Part shown: in pieces, positions 1 through 11,477 of the stretch
Numbering within the stretch: the first letter of the stretch is position 1
Layout: every line of letters starts with the position of its first letter
Source of the DNA: Lumbricus rubellus
Taxonomy: Eukaryota; Annelida; Clitellata; Crassiclitellata; Lumbricidae
Assembly: GCA_945859605.1 (NCBI GenBank)
Contig: OX243817.1
Span: 20,249,718 to 20,313,717 of the forward strand
Direction: 5' to 3'
DNA: 64,000 bases
Translations under genes and position numbers: made by a program
The notes under the pieces: model-generated
What the model was told of the DNA's origin: nothing
The model's input: the letters and a program-made list of their open reading frames with translations, nothing else
Database searches by the model: none

Positions 1-122
1 TTGCGGGGCGAAAATGTGGCCGCTTGTTTCCAGACATTGAAAAATCTTCGCACAGTCTCCCTTGGCCTCCCAAGTATAGCATCCTTTAGGGACGGACGAG
101 TCATTGAGTCATCGAAAAACAC

Positions 123-506
123 TTGGCTGTATGTGCCTGCGGGCGCGACGTTTTAGCGTTAGATGTCAGTGGAAGGGTAGGATTGGGGGAGGCACGAGGT
201 TTTACAGCCGTTATGAGTTGCAATATACGGCCGGCTCTGGAGTCGAAGGAAAATATAGGCATTGCAACTGGAGGCGCATCAGATTATTCAGATGTGGAGG
301 AATCACTGAAAGCTGCTTCCAGTGGAAAGATAAGCGGAAATGGACATCTAGTACTAGGCCTAGGAAAACCATCAGGTCATCCAAAACGCTGCCGAACTGG
401 AAGCGCATCAGATTATTCAGATGTGGAGGAATCACTTAAAGCTGCTTCCGGTGGAAAGATAAGCAGGCCCAGATGTGGGGGATTCGACCAGAGACATGGG
501 AATTGA
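123..506 (+). CDS. Hypothetical ORF with an internal duplicated segment
   Basis: I do not recognise this 127-residue reading frame. A segment of about 71 bp occurs twice, at 266-336 and 395-465, spaced 129 bp (43 codons), so the frame is kept. Both copies encode SDYSDVEESLKAAS, hydrophilic and with a serine/acidic patch, which favours this frame over the overlapping one starting at 104. The sequences between the copies differ. It may be an exon or a piece of a mobile element; no promoter or splice signal is convincing. Just downstream (600-705) is a short readable stretch containing TTDLAKQLTLHG that stops early. Confidence 0.25.
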   Translation: MAVCACGRDVLALDVSGRVGLGEARGFTAVMSCNIRPALESKENIGIATGGASDYSDVEESLKAASSGKISGNGHLVLGLGKPSGHPKRCRTGSASDYSDVEESLKAASGGKISRPRCGGFDQRHGN

Positions 507-706
507 AAAGAGTGGAAATCTACCATCCTTTGCTTGAACTATTTAACTCAGATTGGTGGTATGTCTGTTGGTGAGAACACAAGAATATTGGCAGGTCTCA
601 TGACTACAGATCTTGCGAAGCAATTGACGTTGCATGGCAGTTCCATAAAATATGCATTCAAGGATATGCATTTGAATGCCATTCTTGTCGGTAAGAGATC
701 GGCTTG

Positions 707-1414
707 ATTTCCAACAACAGAATGGTATTATTAGCATTTGATAAAACACTACCGGTACTGTACAATATGGGTATTTAAGATGTGTATATAATATTGATCT
801 GCATTATTATTTATTTTTCTATTTCTTTGGTTGCCTTTTTGCAATTCAGAGAAGTAAGGTTTGTTGAGGACATATCTACTACATGGGTTAAATAATGTCA
901 AACAGGAATACATAATCACAATTATGATTGATTGTACGCTATATTTCAGTGCAAAATATAAAGCTATGTAGGATCATTTTCGACCATAGGTCTATGTTGG
1001 GATAATTCGATTTTCAAAATGTCTCCAACTTAACTTGAGATCTCGCATCTATTTTGGCTTGTTTGGTTTTTGAACTCAAATTTATTGTGAAGTCGAATTT
1101 CGTAAATTGTTGACCCATCTTGAATTTTTCTTCTTCATTCAAATCTCTAGGACCGAAAAACGAATATAACTTTCAATTTATTGGCAGTTAGGCCTACATA
1201 TCACTGCTGCACCATTTCAATAAAAAGGATCCACTGCACCTATCCTTCAATCTTATCTTTCTTTCAGAATAAGTGGGGTTATATACATTCTTACTAATGT
1301 TTATACCAGCAGAGCAGTAAATTTTATTTCGCCAACAGTACTTAAGATTTGTTATACTGTAACTATACCATTACATATTCTATATCTTATTTTTATTCCA
1401 TTTTATATCTTTAT
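707..1414. other. Non-coding, AT-rich spacer
   Basis: I see no gene, terminal repeat or tandem repeat here. All frames are closed by frequent stops, and T-rich and A-rich runs are common. Confidence 0.5.
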
Positions 1415-2406
1415 TTAAGTTTCCGGGTGACTAGACGTGTGAGACAAGGTTGTCCACTGCGCTTCTCTACGTCCTCTGCATTGAGCCACTAGCTGAAACC
1501 ATAAGAAAAGACGATGATTCAAACTGTCTGGTGCCAAAGAGGAGATATACGCAATATCGCAATACGCTGACGACACAAACATCATCGTCACATCAGAGCG
1601 ATCCATCGAGACGACTTTGATGTGGTTCGACATCTATGGAAAAGCATCAGGAGCCAGGATTGACCTTGGCAAGTGTGCAGGGCTCTGGCTTGGTCCATGG
1701 AAAAGCAGAAGAGATTCTCCCTTCGGTTCCAAGTGGACAACCAGCGCAGAGATATATGGCGCCTTCTTCTGCGAGAGCGCAGAACAGAAAAACGCTGATG
1801 CTATGCTTGCAAGAATTACACAGACTGCAAACCTACACAGAAGAATACAACTCACGTTGTCCGCCAAGGCGACAGTCGTGAACACAGCCATCTGCTCGCA
1901 GCTATGATACGTACCACGTGATTCCATCAAAGACACAGAGAAGGTCGTCTTCAAGTTCATTTGGAACAATGGAAAAGGGCTAGTGACTCGGAAAACCATC
2001 ATCGACTCCTCGTCGAAGGGTGACCTCGGTGCAGTTGACATCAACTCAAAACTGGACTCGCTGATCTGCACGCACATTACTGACTGTTTCAGACATTAGA
2101 TGGCAAGACTTTGCCATCTATTGGGTCGGCCATCAGCGCCTACGAAATACTGCGGAAAGCACAAGTCAAGCGTCCGGTGATCCTGGACAAATACCCCCTT
2201 GTGAACTTTCGTCAAACTTGGAAAGCAGTTGCAAACCGGCTTGTGACGCCCAAAGCAAGGGAAATTAACTGGAAAATTGCCCATGGTGTACTGCCGGTAA
2301 ATGAAAACATGCAGCGGTTGCACATCACCTGACACAACCGCTGTCCTTTCTGCGACCAGCCGGAAACCCTGTCCCATCTCTTCTTCGCCTGCAGAGAGAT
2401 TCGGTC
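1415..2406 (+). pseudogene. L1/Tx1-type LINE ORF2, RT second half to C-terminal zinc domain (copy 1)
   Basis: Remains of a non-LTR retrotransposon reverse transcriptase, in broken frames. The order is: RT 'VRQGCPL' block (about 1436-1460), a YADD-type catalytic stretch (QYADDT, about 1555-1575), the thumb/connection region (1617-2090), then a C-terminal CCHC-like zinc region with CPFCDQPETLSHLFFAC (about 2341-2396). This order and the 'IEPLAETIRK' wording fit the L1/Tx1 group. The copy is 5'-truncated: there is no endonuclease. It ends abruptly near 2406, where the sequence switches to the linker of a second copy of the same family. Frameshifts and stops show it is dead. Confidence 0.75.
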
Positions 2407-3853
2407 CCTGTGTGCCTGTCTCAGAGAAGGCACAACTAACAAAGACACAGTCTGGTGGGGATCTGCCAAGCAGAGTTAAAAAAAACTCCTGATACTCCAC
2501 TCAATGCGGCTTTCGGACAACACTAGGAGCAAAGTCAGGGACTTGGAACAACTGATAAAAGATTTTGAAGAAGGAGGAGTCCACGTTCTTCCAGGACATG
2601 AGGAACATCCATTATTCCTTAAAAAACTGCAAGGACTTCTGGATGAAAGGCAGAAGGAGCCAAAACCAAATCGAGAGGCAAGGTATTAGATGCGGAAGAG
2701 ACGCCACGCTGTCTCAGTTCTTCTTCAGAAAAGAAAAATCTCGTAAAGAAAAAGCAACCGTAAAGGAACTTTCTATTAATGGATTTAAAGTAACGAACAG
2801 AGAGTCGATTCTGAGCGGAACGAATAAATTTTATAAATCACTATATTCCGTGGAGTCCATTGATCCAGAAGCCATCGACAGACACAAACCTTTCGTCCAT
2901 AGACTTCCGGAGATGTCTTCTGAGATGTGTGAAGGACCAGTCACAGCAGGAGAATTGAGAGCAGCCATCAAGGATATATGCATGACAATAAATCGTCTGG
3001 GTCAGATGGTCTGCCGAGAGAATATTAGGCAAAATTCTTCCCCTTTTCCAGTATGATTTCGTAGATGTTCTGAACAGTGCATACAACATGGATCTACTTT
3101 CCGACTCACAACGATATGGAATCATCACCCTCGCTTGTAAAGATTCATCCAAGGCTGATTTTTTACAAGCTGGAGTCTGGAGGCCTATACAGTTGCTGAA
3201 CGTAGATTACAAACTACTGTCAAAAGTGCTATCCAAGCGCCTCACAATGGTACTCTCGGAGTGCATCCATGCTGACCAAACATATAGTGTGCCTGGGAGA
3301 TCAATCACAGACAATCTCCATCTATTCAGAAACATTGCAGACTACTGCAACTCAAAGCACATTCCAGCAGCAGTTGTTTCTTTTGACCAAGAGAAAGCGT
3401 TTGACAGAGTCTCGCACCAGTATTTAATTTAAATACTAAAAGCATACGGCTTCGGCTAAGCATTTAGCCGTTGGATTACTGTTTATACAAATGTCGAAAG
3501 CACCATCATAGTAAATGGTTGGATTGGTACAAAATTTTAAGTTTCACGAGGTGTGAGACATGGTTGTCCTTTGTCAGCTCTTCTCTATGTTCTGTGAGCC
3601 CCTTGCAGAAGCCATAAGGAATGATCCACTGTTCGATGGTTTCAAAATGCCTGCAACTAAAGAAGAAATCAGATTGTCTCAATATGCTGATGATACAAAC
3701 ACCATAGTAACTTCGGAAAATCTGTTGGAATAACTCTGAAATTGTTCTCAGTTTTATGGAAACGCATCAGGAGTCAGAATAAATTAGAGCAAATGCAAAG
3801 GCCTTTGGTTGGGACAATGGAGAACCAGAAGAGACTGTCCCTTCGGTTTTAAA
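2407..3853 (+). pseudogene. L1/Tx1-type LINE ORF2, endonuclease-RT linker and RT (copy 2, first part)
   Basis: Begins with the linker between endonuclease and RT (CACLREG...WWGSAK at 2410-2480, then a charged helix with LEQLIKDFEE), followed by the RT N-terminal block (SQFFFRKEKSR, 2715-2750), GPVTAGELRAAIKD (2937-2980), FDQEKAFDRV (3385-3416) and YADDT (3683-3697). Homologous to copy 3 at 22775-24090. The frame is broken several times. At 3853 it is interrupted by a Mutator-like element and resumes at 5015, so the LINE was here first. The upstream junction with copy 1 near 2406 shows truncation or recombination between related copies. Confidence 0.8.
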
Positions 3854-5006
3854 GGTGACCGTTTATTTCCCCGAATTTCATTTCCCCGAAATTTATTTCG
3901 CCGAAATCATCTGACCGAAAATCAATTCACCGAATCTCACCTCGCCTAATGTTCAATTCACCGAATGTTAATTTAATGGAAATTCATTTAACCGAAAATA
4001 TAAAGGGATCGACTATGCTAAAATGCTTGGCACGTGCGAACGTGTGTTGTGCAGTACACCTTTAGGCCGTCCTATCGACTGTACATGATACGGTAGCCTA
4101 CATCACACACACACAAGCCTGTCTTTTCGATTTCGTTTCGTTCTTATGGCAGTAGGCCTATAGCCGTCCTATCGAGTGTACATATTACGGTACATCACAC
4201 AAGCCTCTGTCTTTTCGATTTCGTTTCGTTCTTATGGCAGTTTAGCCGTCGGTTTCTGTCTGAATAGAGATAAAATGTCTAAAATAAAGTTTGTTACTAG
4301 TAGTCGAGGTAAAAAATAAGGCTATATTTGAGGGATAGGCTACATTTATCTGAAAGACAAAGAAGTTAAAGGGAAAACGTACTGGTGTTGTGAGTTGCGA
4401 GGGTGCACTGCACGAATGCATAGTATGGGAGATGTCATTGTACGACCGCCGACTGACCACACTCGGCATGCTCCATCGGCTAATCGAGTAGCTGCCGCTG
4501 TTGTTGTTGGAGCCGTGCGAGTAAAAGCAACCAAATGTGAGAGTTCCACGAAGAATGTTGTGCAACAGGCTATATCGCAAGTCTCCGTGGCTACAGCACC
4601 CGCCCTACCATCAACAGCAGCCTTGTCACAGGTTGTAAGACGGAAGAGACGAGCTGTGATGGCAGCTAACAATGAGGACGACGAAGTAGTATCGCACATA
4701 ATATAGCCTATCGTTTTAATTCAAGTTTTTTGCATTGACATAAACAAAGCCATTGAGGCCTTTGTCGATCGACAGAACTCGCTGTAGTTGACCTACCTTG
4801 TTTTTAGCTTAATGATAATGAACTAAGACTTAGTCATTTTTAGTACCATCGACTTGTCTACTTTTTCTGTGAAATGACAATTCGGTCACATGAACTTCTA
4901 GGAAATGAACATCGCGTAGATGATTGTCGGCGAATTGATTTTCGGTTAGATGAATTCGGCTAAAAGACCTTCGGTGAAATGAACTTCGGTGTAATGATAG
5001 GGAACC
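3854..5006 (+). mobile_element. Mutator-like (MULE) element with FLYWCH protein, inserted in the LINE
   Basis: A 1153-bp insertion flanked by an 8-bp direct repeat, GTTTTAAA (3846-3853 and 5007-5014). The ends are inverted repeats about 150 bp long built from short units ending CCGAA, e.g. 'ttcatttccccgaaat' on the left and, on the other strand, 'ttcatttcaccgaagg' on the right; AACCGAAAATCAATTC-type units match closely. The interior encodes a FLYWCH zinc-finger protein fragment, as in Phantom-type MULEs, but no transposase catalytic domain, so the element is non-autonomous. A duplication of about 90 bp lies at about 4061-4148 and 4157-4245. Target duplications of 8-11 bp are usual for MULEs, which fits. 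Confidence 0.85.
4275..4706 (+). pseudogene. FLYWCH zinc-finger domain protein of the MULE
   Basis: Reads from ATG at 4275: FVTSSRGKK, two in-frame stops, then GYIYLKDKEVKGKTYWCC, C-ELRGCTARMH and H-x-H (DHTRHAP). These are the landmarks of the FLYWCH fold, a C2H2 zinc-binding DNA-binding domain often found at the N-terminus of MULE-encoded proteins. The 3' half (4395-4706) is open and ends in a basic RRKRRAVM patch and an acidic tail. It sits inside the insertion at 3854-5006. The two stops near 4317-4330 make it a pseudogene. Confidence 0.75.
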
Positions 5007-5014
5007 GTTTTAAA

Positions 5015-6310
5015 TGGTCGGCCTGCATTAAAATATGTCGAGTGTTTTTTGGAGAGAAAACTCGACTCAGAAAAATGGCATTGCCATTGTAGACAAAGTG
5101 AAGAAAGCCGTCAATCTATTCAGAGGCCGAAACCTTACCTTATCTGCAAAGACTAACATTGTTAACACAGCTATTTGTTCAAAACTATGGTATGTTGGCT
5201 GTTGTGTTATCTTCCCTTCAACAACTATCAAAGACATCAATAAAGCCACTTTGAATTTCATTTGGAACAATCAAACTGAACTAGATAGCAGAAAGACTAC
5301 CATAGAAACTCCTTCAACCGGTGGACTTGGTGTCATCGAAATTGGAGTGAAACTCGAATTCCTCATCTGTACACATGTCCAACATCTACTTATAGCCTCC
5401 GATCTCAAATGGCAGGACTTTGCCATCTACTGGATTGGTCTGCAACTCCGTAACCACAACCCTACCTTTGCATACAACCTTCGTCCACATGCAGAATTTC
5501 CATCTCCTTTCTACAAGAATGCCATGGAGTTCTTCCGCCGCACTGGTTCAGTCGATCCTCTTCTACCAGTGAAGGACTACAGTGCGAAAAACACGTACTC
5601 TGTTCTCCAGAAGCCAAACACCCTCTCATTAACTTTACACACATATGGAAAGCTGTTACGAACCGTTTTGTGTCTACTAAAGCAAGAGAACTCAACTGGA
5701 AAATTGCTCATGGAGTTCTTCCTGTCAACGACTATCATCCACCGCAATCGCTGCCCGTTCTCTGACCAGCCAGTGACGTTAACTCGTCGCTTCCTGTCAT
5801 GTAGAGAGGTTCGTTTCCTGTGGCGTTGGGTGGAAGGGATCGTGTCAGACTTCTCAGGAAAATCCATTCGAATAGATCGGAACTTTGTTCTCTTTCAACA
5901 GACAACGGATTTATCGATCTGGATCTAACATCCCTACTAGGGCTGAGTGGTGAAGCAAAACTGGCCATATGGACACAAAGAAATCGGGTCAAATATGACA
6001 AGAAGAAACTGTTGTCCACTCCATAAAAACCCGCATACAAACAGACTTTGTGAGATTAGATAGAGTAACTTTTATGAATATCTGGTGCAGAGGAAATCCA
6101 CCTCTTCTTGCAAAAGTAGATGGTGACCGTGTCATAATAAATATGACTGTGTAAATAGTGTTCTTTTAGAGTTTATTTGCCAAAGAGATTCTAAGTTAGT
6201 TCTGTGTAAAATTGCTTTACATGACAGTTTATACTTAGAACTCTTCTTCGTATCTTATTGAGTGAGTGGGTCAGACAGTATCCCATCATTGAAATAAATA
6301 CCGTGCAAAC
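5015..6310 (+). pseudogene. L1/Tx1-type LINE ORF2 C-terminus and 3' end (copy 2, second part)
   Basis: Continues copy 2 after the MULE insertion. A 297-codon open stretch (5035-5928) covers the RT thumb/connection (AICSKLWYVG, FIWNNQTELDSRKTT, GGLGVIEIG) and the start of the C-terminal zinc region (CPFSDQPVTLTRRFLSCREV, 5751-5814). A frameshift follows, then the last residues run to a stop near 6152. The rest, to about 6310, looks like 3' UTR. The wording is parallel to copy 1 (1860-2400). The canonical second cysteine of CPFC is serine here. Confidence 0.8.
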
Positions 6311-6433
6311 AAGATCTGTAAAACAATGTCTGAGTCTGACTGTAAACATTCATAAACATTGGTTCGTATAGTGCTATGTACTGTATTTTAACAAAAGATA
6401 TCGAAAATCTGGAAATCAGTAATACATTATTTC

Positions 6434-7285
6434 AGTGCACAATTCCATCGACGCGATCTACCGAGAAAGAATGGAAAAACCGTTGTCATTACTCTTCCGC
6501 AAGAAGGTAAACCCTATGTTCGTCCGGATGTAGTGAGTCTTGTTGTCGGTGTGTCGGCAGTTGAAGCAATTGGCCAGAGAGAAAAGAATCTTCAGTGGGA
6601 GATCACCTTCAAAACAGTCGACTTCAAGTCCTGCTTCCTAGCGCAGGATAACCTAAACGTGAAAGGCTACGCGGTTCGCATTTCCAACATACGCAGTGCT
6701 ACGCATCGTCTCAGAGTGTTCTACGTTCCTTTCTACGTATCAACCTTCGTCATCATTCAGCAGCTGGAGAAACTCGGTGTCACCGTCCATAACGCGTTTG
6801 TGGAGAAGGACATGCGACAATTTGGAGATCATTCCGGACAGAATGAGTTGGGATTTCGACGGAATTAAAGGCCAGGCCCTGATCAACGTGACCGGTAGGT
6901 CCCCACGCTGTCATTGGTCGAAAGACCCGAGGATGATCAATTGATTACAACGGATTCAGCTGCTGCAGATGTCAATGCCCAGCCGCAGACTTCACCTCCT
7001 GCTGAAGTAGTGTCGAATGCTGCATCACTGAATACCGATCGAGCCTCAGCCAGACACTTCACCTTCTCGAGACGTATCTATATGGCAGTAGAATCTGAAG
7101 AGCTTCGCGACATGATTCCAGAACATGACTCTGTTCAGTTGGCTGACATGATCCCTGGTGAATCTCAGATGGTGGTACCGGATGTTACTGATGTGGCCAG
7201 TCGGTTGGCTATTCCCATCTATGTCCTCTTCGGGACCGATTCCTTCTTCTTCATCTGCAGGATGTTGAGAGGGGTGTTAAAATAG
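6434..7285 (+). pseudogene. LINE ORF1-like (gag-like) protein fragment
   Basis: Reads KTVVITLPQEGKPYVRPDVV, then WEITFKTVDFK, a basic HRLRVFYVPFYVS block, a pattern typical of the RNA-binding gag-like ORF1 of Tx1/L1-type LINEs. A frameshift near 6870-6915 precedes a possible degraded zinc knuckle (SPRCHW) and an acidic/proline-containing tail (6914-7285). It lies downstream of copy 2's 3' end on the same strand, so it belongs to a different insertion or to a tandem array. Family assignment is moderate; that it is a retroelement ORF1 is an inference from position and motif style. Confidence 0.55.
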
Positions 7286-7304
7286 TTTAGAATGCCACAA
7301 ATGT

Positions 7305-7692
7305 TAATTCGACCGTCGTTACAGGCAACAGCATCAATACTACTGCAAAAGAAATTGAACGATTCATCGGGGCAAGCATTTTGATGTTTACTATTTGGAC
7401 TTCAAATGCACTGGAAGAAAGGACTCAGAATCCCCGCAATCGCCGATGTCATGTCGCATAGCCGATACTTTAAAAATAGAAATAATTTGAAAACTGTTAT
7501 CGACCTAGACGTGCCAGAGGAAGACAAAGCTGTCGATCGTTTGCGGAAAGTTAGACTGATGCTGCAATGAGTTCGGGAAGGATGCTTCAAAGAGGACAGA
7601 TGTAGGGATGTTCCAATTGACGAACAGATGATCTCATTTTCAGGTGCATTGCCATGTTGCAGGTTTGTTCCAAACAAACCAAATCCAATCAG
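7305..7692 (+). pseudogene. piggyBac transposase fragment
   Basis: Broken-frame remains of a PGBD-type transposase: EIERFIGASILM (7350-7385), LRIPAIADVM...YF (7425-7475), VREGCFKEDRC (7570-7605) and IDEQMISF (7616-7640), followed by VPNKPNP. These are consecutive blocks of the catalytic core in the expected order. It is cut at about 7692, where hAT coding begins directly. No terminal repeats or TTAA pair were found around it. Confidence 0.7.
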
Positions 7693-9164
7693 ATTAAAAA
7701 AACTTCGAGCTAGCATCAGCTACCACTGGTAATATTATCAATCATGTCTCTAGTGAAATGCGCAAAGAGCTTGTAAGCTACATTGTAAACTCAAAGTCCA
7801 AATTTTCAATTCTGGTTGATGAGAGCACCTCTGTGGCAAATGTGCAGTCAATGATTGTTTATATTCGCACAAGGTTTGACGGTGAAGCATGTACATACTT
7901 TTTAGGTTTAATCGAATTGACTGTTGGAACTGCTGCTGGTCTTGAACATACATTGTTAACGTTTCTAAATGAAATTGGTTTCAGCAATGATGTGCTGTGC
8001 GAGCAGATTGTTGGCTTTTGTAGTGATGGTGCAAGCTGCATGGTTGGCCAGCATAGAGGTGTAGCCACTTTATTGAAAGCAAAGTATCCTCAGTTGAAAA
8101 CCTTCCACTGCATGGCACATAGACTAGAACTTGCTGTAAAAAACTCTGTTGACAAGGTAAATATTGTTTCTCATTTCAGGATTTTTATTGATCAATTGTA
8201 TAAAGTGTATAGTGTCTCACCTAAAAATCAGAGAGAGCTGGAATGTGTAGCTAACATGTTGTCTATTGAACTTATGAAGGTTCAACGAGTTTTTGATGTA
8301 CGATGGGTTTTCTCTTCCTTTATCGCTGTTAAAGCGGTTCTTCGAAATTTTTGTGCTTTGTACACCCTTTTTATGCAATGTGCTGACAGTGATAGGCCAT
8401 CAAAAGAAAGGAGTAAGTACTCAGGTCTTGCAAAGAAGCTGCAATCATGGTTCTTTTTGAGTGAGACGTGTATGCTGAAGGATGATTTACGGTGCCTTAA
8501 GCAGCTGTCTTTGTTTTTGCAGAGCAATTCGGCTACTGTTGTTACTGCTTTTTGCCACATTGATGACATTAAGTTAAAGCTACTAGCTTTAAAACAGGAG
8601 AATGGAAGAACATTAGGAAAATTTTGGGCATCTTTTGATAGTGACAAATGCTATAAAGGTGTTCAGATTGTTCAGGGTGCTGACGACGTGGAGAAATTTG
8701 ATAATTTGAAAAACCAGTTCTTTCAGACTTTGTATGATAATTTGCAGCAGAGATTTCCATCCACTGAATTCCTAGAGGCTGCTAATTCTTTAAATAAAAC
8801 ATCGTGGCCAAAGGATCCTCTGAAACGGGCGCTGTTTGGGGAAAAACAAGTTGCATTGTTGTGCAAGTCGTTTGGAATGAGTAATTCGGAGGCAGCTGAT
8901 ATTGTGCTTGATTATGCTATGTTTAAAAACAGTGATGGTGTACTTGTGGGTCAGAAATTACAGACACTTGTCGATTTGTTGGAAGTTTTACCTGTTTCTT
9001 CTGCTGAGTGTGAGAGAGGATTCAGTCAGATGAATCTCTACCACACCAGTGGAAGAAACAGGCTCCTGGTGAATTCAGTCAATGATCTGTTGATGATTGG
9101 CATCAACGGTCCGCCTCTTACGGCATGGAATGTTGATAAAATAATATGTTATTTCATGGCTTAA
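7693..9164 (+). pseudogene. hAT transposase, C-terminal two thirds (hAT-A)
   Basis: A 468-codon open frame starts at ATG 7758, with readable homologous sequence from about 7700. It contains ILVDESTS (first catalytic Asp region), FCSDGASCMVGQHRGV, the CxxH-like FHCMAHRLEL, a long helical insertion region, and the C-terminal dimerisation block LEVLPVSSAECERGFSQMN. The wording is closest to KIAA1586/ZBED-type hATs. The N-terminal BED finger is missing, replaced at the junction by the piggyBac scrap. Despite truncation, the remaining frame is undisturbed. The neighbour at 10199-11477 is a diverged relative. Confidence 0.85.
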
Positions 9165-9876
9165 GGCTGGCAGACATGGTGCTTTGGACAAAGCCACCGG
9201 ACTTCCTAAGAAAAAGGAAGTTACTAAACACAGCTCGACATTATTTTTGTGTGAATAGTAACTCTTATTTAAAAACTTTAGAATTCTGTGGCATGTTAGC
9301 TAAATCATGGTTTTAGCCATTTACATGAACAAGTGTGTAGCAGTCACGCAATGTCGAGATTGAGAAGTGAAATAATTATCTAAGCTTGCCAGTCTAATAA
9401 TACAAAGATGTGAATGTCATATTGGCAGCATAAAATCTTCATTTTGACTCTGATCATTTACAGTTGAAACACTTGGCAAGTACTGTAATTAAAGTGAATA
9501 CAACTGTATTTCATGAATAAAGGCGAGTATAATTACATGACGTGTTGGAGAGCGGAAAAAGAAAGTTACAAATCATTGTTTTTAATTTCTGTAACGGCAG
9601 GGATTTGACATGTATTTGTGTACTTTGGTAATCTGTACAAAATTACTGACCCCCAGTTAATTTTGGACAACTAAAACACTGGCTACCAGTATCGTTCTCA
9701 ACTTTGTTGTAGATCAGGGAGCCAATACGTATCGTACTATACCAACTCAGTTTCAGGTCGGTGTTGGCAGGCGTGTCATTGCGCACCTAGCGGAATCATT
9801 ACACTGCGATTGCTGGCTGTACTGTGACAGGCAAGTTATGACTTTTGATCGCAATTGAGGCTAAATACCACCCTAT
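9165..9876. other. Non-coding spacer between the two hAT genes
   Basis: No reading frame of substance. It probably includes the 3' UTR and subterminal DNA of hAT-A, but I could not locate a terminal inverted repeat. Confidence 0.4.
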
Positions 9877-10198
9877 TTGTTTACTCGATTATACCATAAA
9901 GCAGCACATTCACAGTCTATGCCATGTGAAACGGAAAATGTAAGGTGCATAACCGGGTTAGATACAGAATCAATCGCATTAGCTGAAATTATTGCATGCT
10001 TGGAAGAAGCTAGAGCCAATGACATTTCACCTCCTGTATTCGAACTAGCTGAACTTGGACAACTTTATACAGAACAACAGCATCGTCTTGGTATTTACTC
10101 GACAAGTAGACCTAACGCTGCACGTCTTAAGGATCGTTTACTAGAAAACTTTCCAGACCTGACTGCTGTGAGTCATGGACGAGATATTCTTTTTGTTT
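9877..10198 (+). pseudogene. N-terminal piece of the uncharacterised 'MMGGLHIEM' family protein (ORF A)
   Basis: A 107-codon frame with LAEIIACLEEARA, PPVFELAELGQLY, RLKDRLLENFPDL and GRDILFV. I recall this order (EL.AYIEE / PVFKLADL..LY / RLKDRIL..FPD / GRDV.LVFN) from the N-terminus of very numerous uncharacterised proteins predicted in corals and other marine invertebrates. The later parts of the same protein appear at 13880-14510 and 15238-15960 on the same strand. The frame ends exactly where hAT-B coding begins (about 10199), suggesting interruption there. Function unknown. Confidence 0.55.
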
Positions 10199-11477
10199 AA
10201 CAGAAAATGGCTTTAATTTAGATTTCTTGAAAGATTGTTGGATTGGTTTAGGGGTAGACGGGGCATCTGTTATGCTTGGTAACAAGACTGGTTTAGCAAC
10301 ACGACTAAAAAATAAGTTTCCACAATTAATTGGTTGGCATTGCTTTAATCACAGGCTGGAGCTCTCAGTTAACGATGCAATTAAGACATGTACTGAAATT
10401 AACCATTTCAAATCTTTTATGGATTCTCTTTATGTACTTTATAGCATGTCTCCGAAGTGTCAGCGCGAATTAGCGGAGTGTGCTAAAGAACTTGAAACTG
10501 AAATAATTCGTATAGGCCGAGTGCTGAGCGTCAGGTGGGTGGCGTCGAGTTGTCGAAGTGTGAAGGCAGTATGGCAATGTTATGCTGCACTGCATAAACA
10601 CTTTTGCAAGAAGGCTGATAATAATCATGCAGATAGCAAAGAAAGAGCAAAATTTGCAGGCTTTGCCAAAAAACTTGAGAATCCCATTTTCTTAAGAAAT
10701 TTAGGGCTTATGTATGATGCGCTGGAAGAACTATCGCATTTGTCGTTGAGTTTGCAAAAGGCGGATATTACTTTGCCAATTGCACACAGACTAATATCCA
10801 GACAAATAGAGATTTTTCTTGCTAGGAAAGAAAGCAATTCTGTATTTTATCGTGAAGCGTGTGAAGCTGTTGCTAATGGAGAGTTTCACGGTGTTCCAAT
10901 TGGTAGTGGCACAGGAAAGGAGAAAGCAATTAAGAAGGGTCAGTTTTATCAATCTTTAGCAGATTCAATGTCAGCTAGACTTTTGCCAGCATCGGAACAG
11001 AAATTCTGTTCTTCACTGGCAATTCTTGATCCCAGTACCTGGCCTTCGGAAATGTCACCAGAGTACGGTGAAGAAGACTTGAGGCGAATTTGTGACAAAT
11101 TTGGTGTAATATTTTCAGAAGTTAAGGTGTCCTTTCGCATTTTTAAAGAAAATGGTGGTATTTGGAAGTGTAATTCTTTGCAGTCATTGTGTAATCGTGT
11201 AAACACAATTCCAGTGAGTACGGCTGAGTGTGAAAGAGGTTTTAGCAAGATGAACCTAGTGTGTACCCCTTTACGTTCACGTTTATTAGCTTCACATTTG
11301 AGTTCATTAATGTTTATTTCTCTGACAGGTCCTCCTCTCAAACTATGGCAGCCATTACCATATGTCAAATCCTGGCTTGCCTCAAACCGCAGAGATGCCA
11401 CTTGTGGTCAATGTCCGAAGAAGGCAGAGCAAGTTGCTTGTAACAAATTAATGATGTCCATTTGGAATCAGTTCTAA
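10199..11477 (+). pseudogene. hAT transposase, C-terminal two thirds (hAT-B)
   Basis: A 416-codon frame from ATG 10227, with readable coding from about 10199 (TENGFNLDFLKDCW). It contains GVDGASVMLGNKTGLA, WHCFNHRLELSV, SVRWVASS, and the C-terminal VNTIPVSTAECERGFSKMN and LTGPPL. Alignable with hAT-A by eye over its whole length but clearly diverged. The N-terminal BED finger and the first catalytic block are missing. A GC-rich stretch at 12205-12256 ('gatccggggcccat' at the end) resembles a hAT terminus and may be this element's 3' end. Confidence 0.85.

Noticed and set aside
4242..4699. Minus-strand frames opposite the FLYWCH region
   Set aside because: The plus strand carries recognisable FLYWCH residues; the minus frames have no recognisable text.
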